From NCBI GenBank assembly GCA_023388555.1, contig JAEWGA010000080.1:1-16529 (forward strand): 16,529 nucleotides of DNA, given 5' to 3'. Both the position numbers and the translations under genes were made by a program. The stretch is from Bacteroidota bacterium (GTDB taxonomy: Bacteria; Bacteroidota; Bacteroidia; Bacteroidales; Porphyromonadaceae). The stretch's first letter is position 1. Every line of letters starts with the position of its first letter. Below are positions 15,490 to 16,529 of the stretch, one piece after another. The notes under the pieces were generated by a model. The model saw only the letters and a program-made list of their open reading frames with translations. It did not search any database and had not been told where the DNA came from.

Positions 15490-15990
15490 ATGAAAAGATT
15501 TTTACTTGCCTTTATGGCACTCTTTTTCACCCTTAACATCTCCCAAGCCCAAGCCCAAACCCAAGCCTTTGGTCACCAAACCAGCGTTTGGAATATTGGA
15601 TTAGGAATTGTAGATGGCGCATTTCCAATAACTGCATCTTACGAATACGGAATTTTGGGAAACCTCTTCGATGGAAAAGGAACTCTTGGAATTGGAGGAC
15701 AAGCTGGGATAGCTATTGGTAATAACATTGTTGCTTATACAGTTGCCCCACTTGCAGCAATACACTACAGTTTTATACCTGAATTGGACTCTTACTTTAA
15801 GCTAAGTCTTGGTTATCAAGGAGATTCTATTTCCGATAAGGATTTAGCTACAAGTATTAATCGAAATAGAATAGGATGGGGTGCTCACATAGGTACTCGG
15901 TACTTCTTTAAACCAACAGTGGGTATGTTTGGAGAAATCGGGTACGGAAATTTTGCATACCTAACATTAGGTGTGGCATTTACCCTATAA
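15490..15990 (+). CDS. small outer-membrane beta-barrel protein, hypothetical
   Basis: The 166-residue product has a clear signal peptide (MKRFLLAFMALFFTLNISQAQA, cleavage near 20-22). The mature part is made of alternating glycine- and aromatic-rich strands, such as VWNIGLGIVDGAFPITASYEYG, GTLGIGGQAGIAIGNN, AAIHYSF, YFKLSLGYQ, WGAHIGTRYFF and MFGEIGYGNFAYLTLGVAFTL. This fits a barrel of about eight strands in the outer membrane. The last residue is Leu, preceded by Phe two positions back. No specific family or function is recognised. Its codons are richer in A and T (many GGA, ATT, CTT) than neighbouring genes, which may reflect high expression, recent acquisition or local composition. It has its own probable promoter and a very strong terminator. 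Confidence 0.75.
   Translation: MKRFLLAFMALFFTLNISQAQAQTQAFGHQTSVWNIGLGIVDGAFPITASYEYGILGNLFDGKGTLGIGGQAGIAIGNNIVAYTVAPLAAIHYSFIPELDSYFKLSLGYQGDSISDKDLATSINRNRIGWGAHIGTRYFFKPTVGMFGEIGYGNFAYLTLGVAFTL
15541..15567 (+). repeat. hexanucleotide repeat within the OMP signal peptide
   Basis: Four tandem near-copies of a CCCAAG/CCCAAA-type hexamer encode the alternating Gln-Ala stretch at the end of the signal peptide (SQAQAQTQAF). As an in-frame hexamer, a copy-number change would alter signal peptide length by two residues without a frameshift. Confidence 0.6.
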
Positions 15991-16024
15991 AATATAAGAC
16001 ATTACAGTTAGTATACTTCATATT

Positions 16025-16062
16025 AAAAGGCTTGCACAAAGAAAAGTGCAAGCCTTTTTTTT
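16025..16062 (+). terminator. strong, symmetrical intrinsic terminator of the OMP gene
   Basis: A perfect 13-bp stem pairs AAAAGGCTTGCAC (16025-16037) with GTGCAAGCCTTTT (16046-16058), with an 8-nt loop and eight T in a row at the 3' side. The A-run on the left arm means it may also stop transcription from the right. Confidence 0.93.
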
Positions 16063-16129
16063 ACCTCTTTAGGAGGTTTGTTCCCGGATAAAAAACGAGC
16101 AAGATTCCAGAAGAACGTTTTACAGGTTT

Positions 16130-16529
16130 GGGGTAGTTTTTCGGGGAAGAGAGAAGTGGAAAACAAGGGTAAAGAAGAGGACAAAAGGCGGAAGTAACCG
16201 CGGAGTGCGAGGCGCGGTTTCGGAGGGTTGAGAGGGGCGGATGGGGGAAGTGAGGATTCGGTGTGGGAGGAACGGGCGGGTAGCAGTGTGGTGGTAGGAG
16301 AACGAAGGAACGAGGCGGAAGTGTGGAAGTAACCTACGGGGCACGAGAGGGCGGTTTCGGGGGATATGGGGATCGGTTTTTGGTGAGGAGAAAGTGAAAA
16401 ATAGGAAATTGAGGGGAAGCACGGAAATAACCCGCGGGGTATGGGGTGTGGTGTTAGGGGAGAGTATATGGCTGTGTGTAGTGTGGGGCGCGGGCGGAAA
16501 CAGAATAGAAGAAACACGCGGAGTACGAG
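16130..16529 (+). repeat. degenerate G/A-rich tandem repeat running off the window
   Basis: A unit of about 90-135 bp recurs with considerable divergence. Its best conserved word begins at 16190 (GGAAGTAACCGCGGAGTG), 16325 (GGAAGTAACCTACGGGGCA), 16423 (GGAAATAACCCGCGGGGTA) and about 16508 (GAAGAAACACGCGGAGTACG). The first two are followed by GCGGTTTCGG and the third by a weaker version of it. A G-rich stretch comes next, then GGAAG just before the following unit. A partial earlier copy around 16130-16189 resembles 16370-16420. The plus strand is strongly purine-biased. The long minus-strand open frame here is pyrimidine-rich and low-complexity and is not a credible protein. 16063-16129 is a less ordered lead-in. 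Not a CRISPR array: copies are imperfect and units too long. Confidence 0.55.

Noticed and set aside
16023..16517. 164-codon open frame on the minus strand
   Set aside because: It covers the terminator and the pyrimidine-rich strand of the degenerate repeat. The translation is Pro/Ser/Leu/Phe low-complexity, and openness follows from base skew.
16190..16529. Possible CRISPR array
   Set aside because: Repeat copies are divergent, spacing varies from about 85 to 135 bp, there is no constant 24-40 bp repeat, and no cas genes are present.

Overview
The window looks like a chromosomal segment of a Bacteroidota (order Bacteroidales) bacterium. Three things point there. Most intergenic starts carry the phylum's TAnnTTTG -7 box, often as TACCTTTG, rather than TATAAT, with A-rich leaders in place of strong Shine-Dalgarno sites. 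The run ileS - TraR/DksA - lspA - DUF4296 lipoprotein is typical of Bacteroidales. Several proteins (long MetK, long IleRS, DUF4296, GH92) have the lengths and motifs seen in that order. No phage, transposon, CRISPR or plasmid genes were seen.

Layout, left to right. 1-240 is low-complexity C/A-rich DNA (G/T-rich on the minus strand), followed by a terminator. 355-1284 (-) is a lipoprotein of the endonuclease/exonuclease/phosphatase fold. 1469-1541 is tRNA-His(GTG) with its own promoter and terminator. 1619-3169 is a riboswitch-controlled metK unit: promoter, roughly 190-nt leader with a SAM-II-like aptamer and competing hairpins, S-adenosylmethionine synthetase, strong terminator. 3360-4526 (-) is an AI-2E-family membrane transporter. 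4584-5105 holds a promoter, a short signal-peptide-like fragment and an 88-residue three-helix membrane protein. 5252-6733 is a PBP4-type D-Ala-D-Ala carboxypeptidase (dacB). 6812-14597 is a likely five-gene operon: ileS, a DksA-like protein, lspA, a DUF4296 lipoprotein and a GH92 alpha-mannosidase lipoprotein. 14608-15209 is a pyruvoyl-dependent arginine decarboxylase. 15490-15990 is a small outer-membrane beta-barrel protein with a bidirectional terminator. 16063-16529 is G/A-rich DNA carrying a degenerate tandem repeat that runs off the window.

The genes are mostly housekeeping: SAM supply, isoleucyl-tRNA charging, lipoprotein maturation, peptidoglycan trimming and polyamine precursor synthesis. 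A functional link is visible in the large operon, where the lipoprotein signal peptidase is followed directly by two lipoproteins it would mature. The EEP protein is a third likely substrate.

The items most worth following up are the metK leader, where the 3' strand of the aptamer helix can form a 12-bp alternative duplex with sequence 40 nt downstream; the degenerate G-rich repeats lying beyond the gene terminators at both ends of the window; and the GIHH (swapped HIGH) motif in IleRS, which is associated with mupirocin resistance. I did not find a convincing new multi-gene system.
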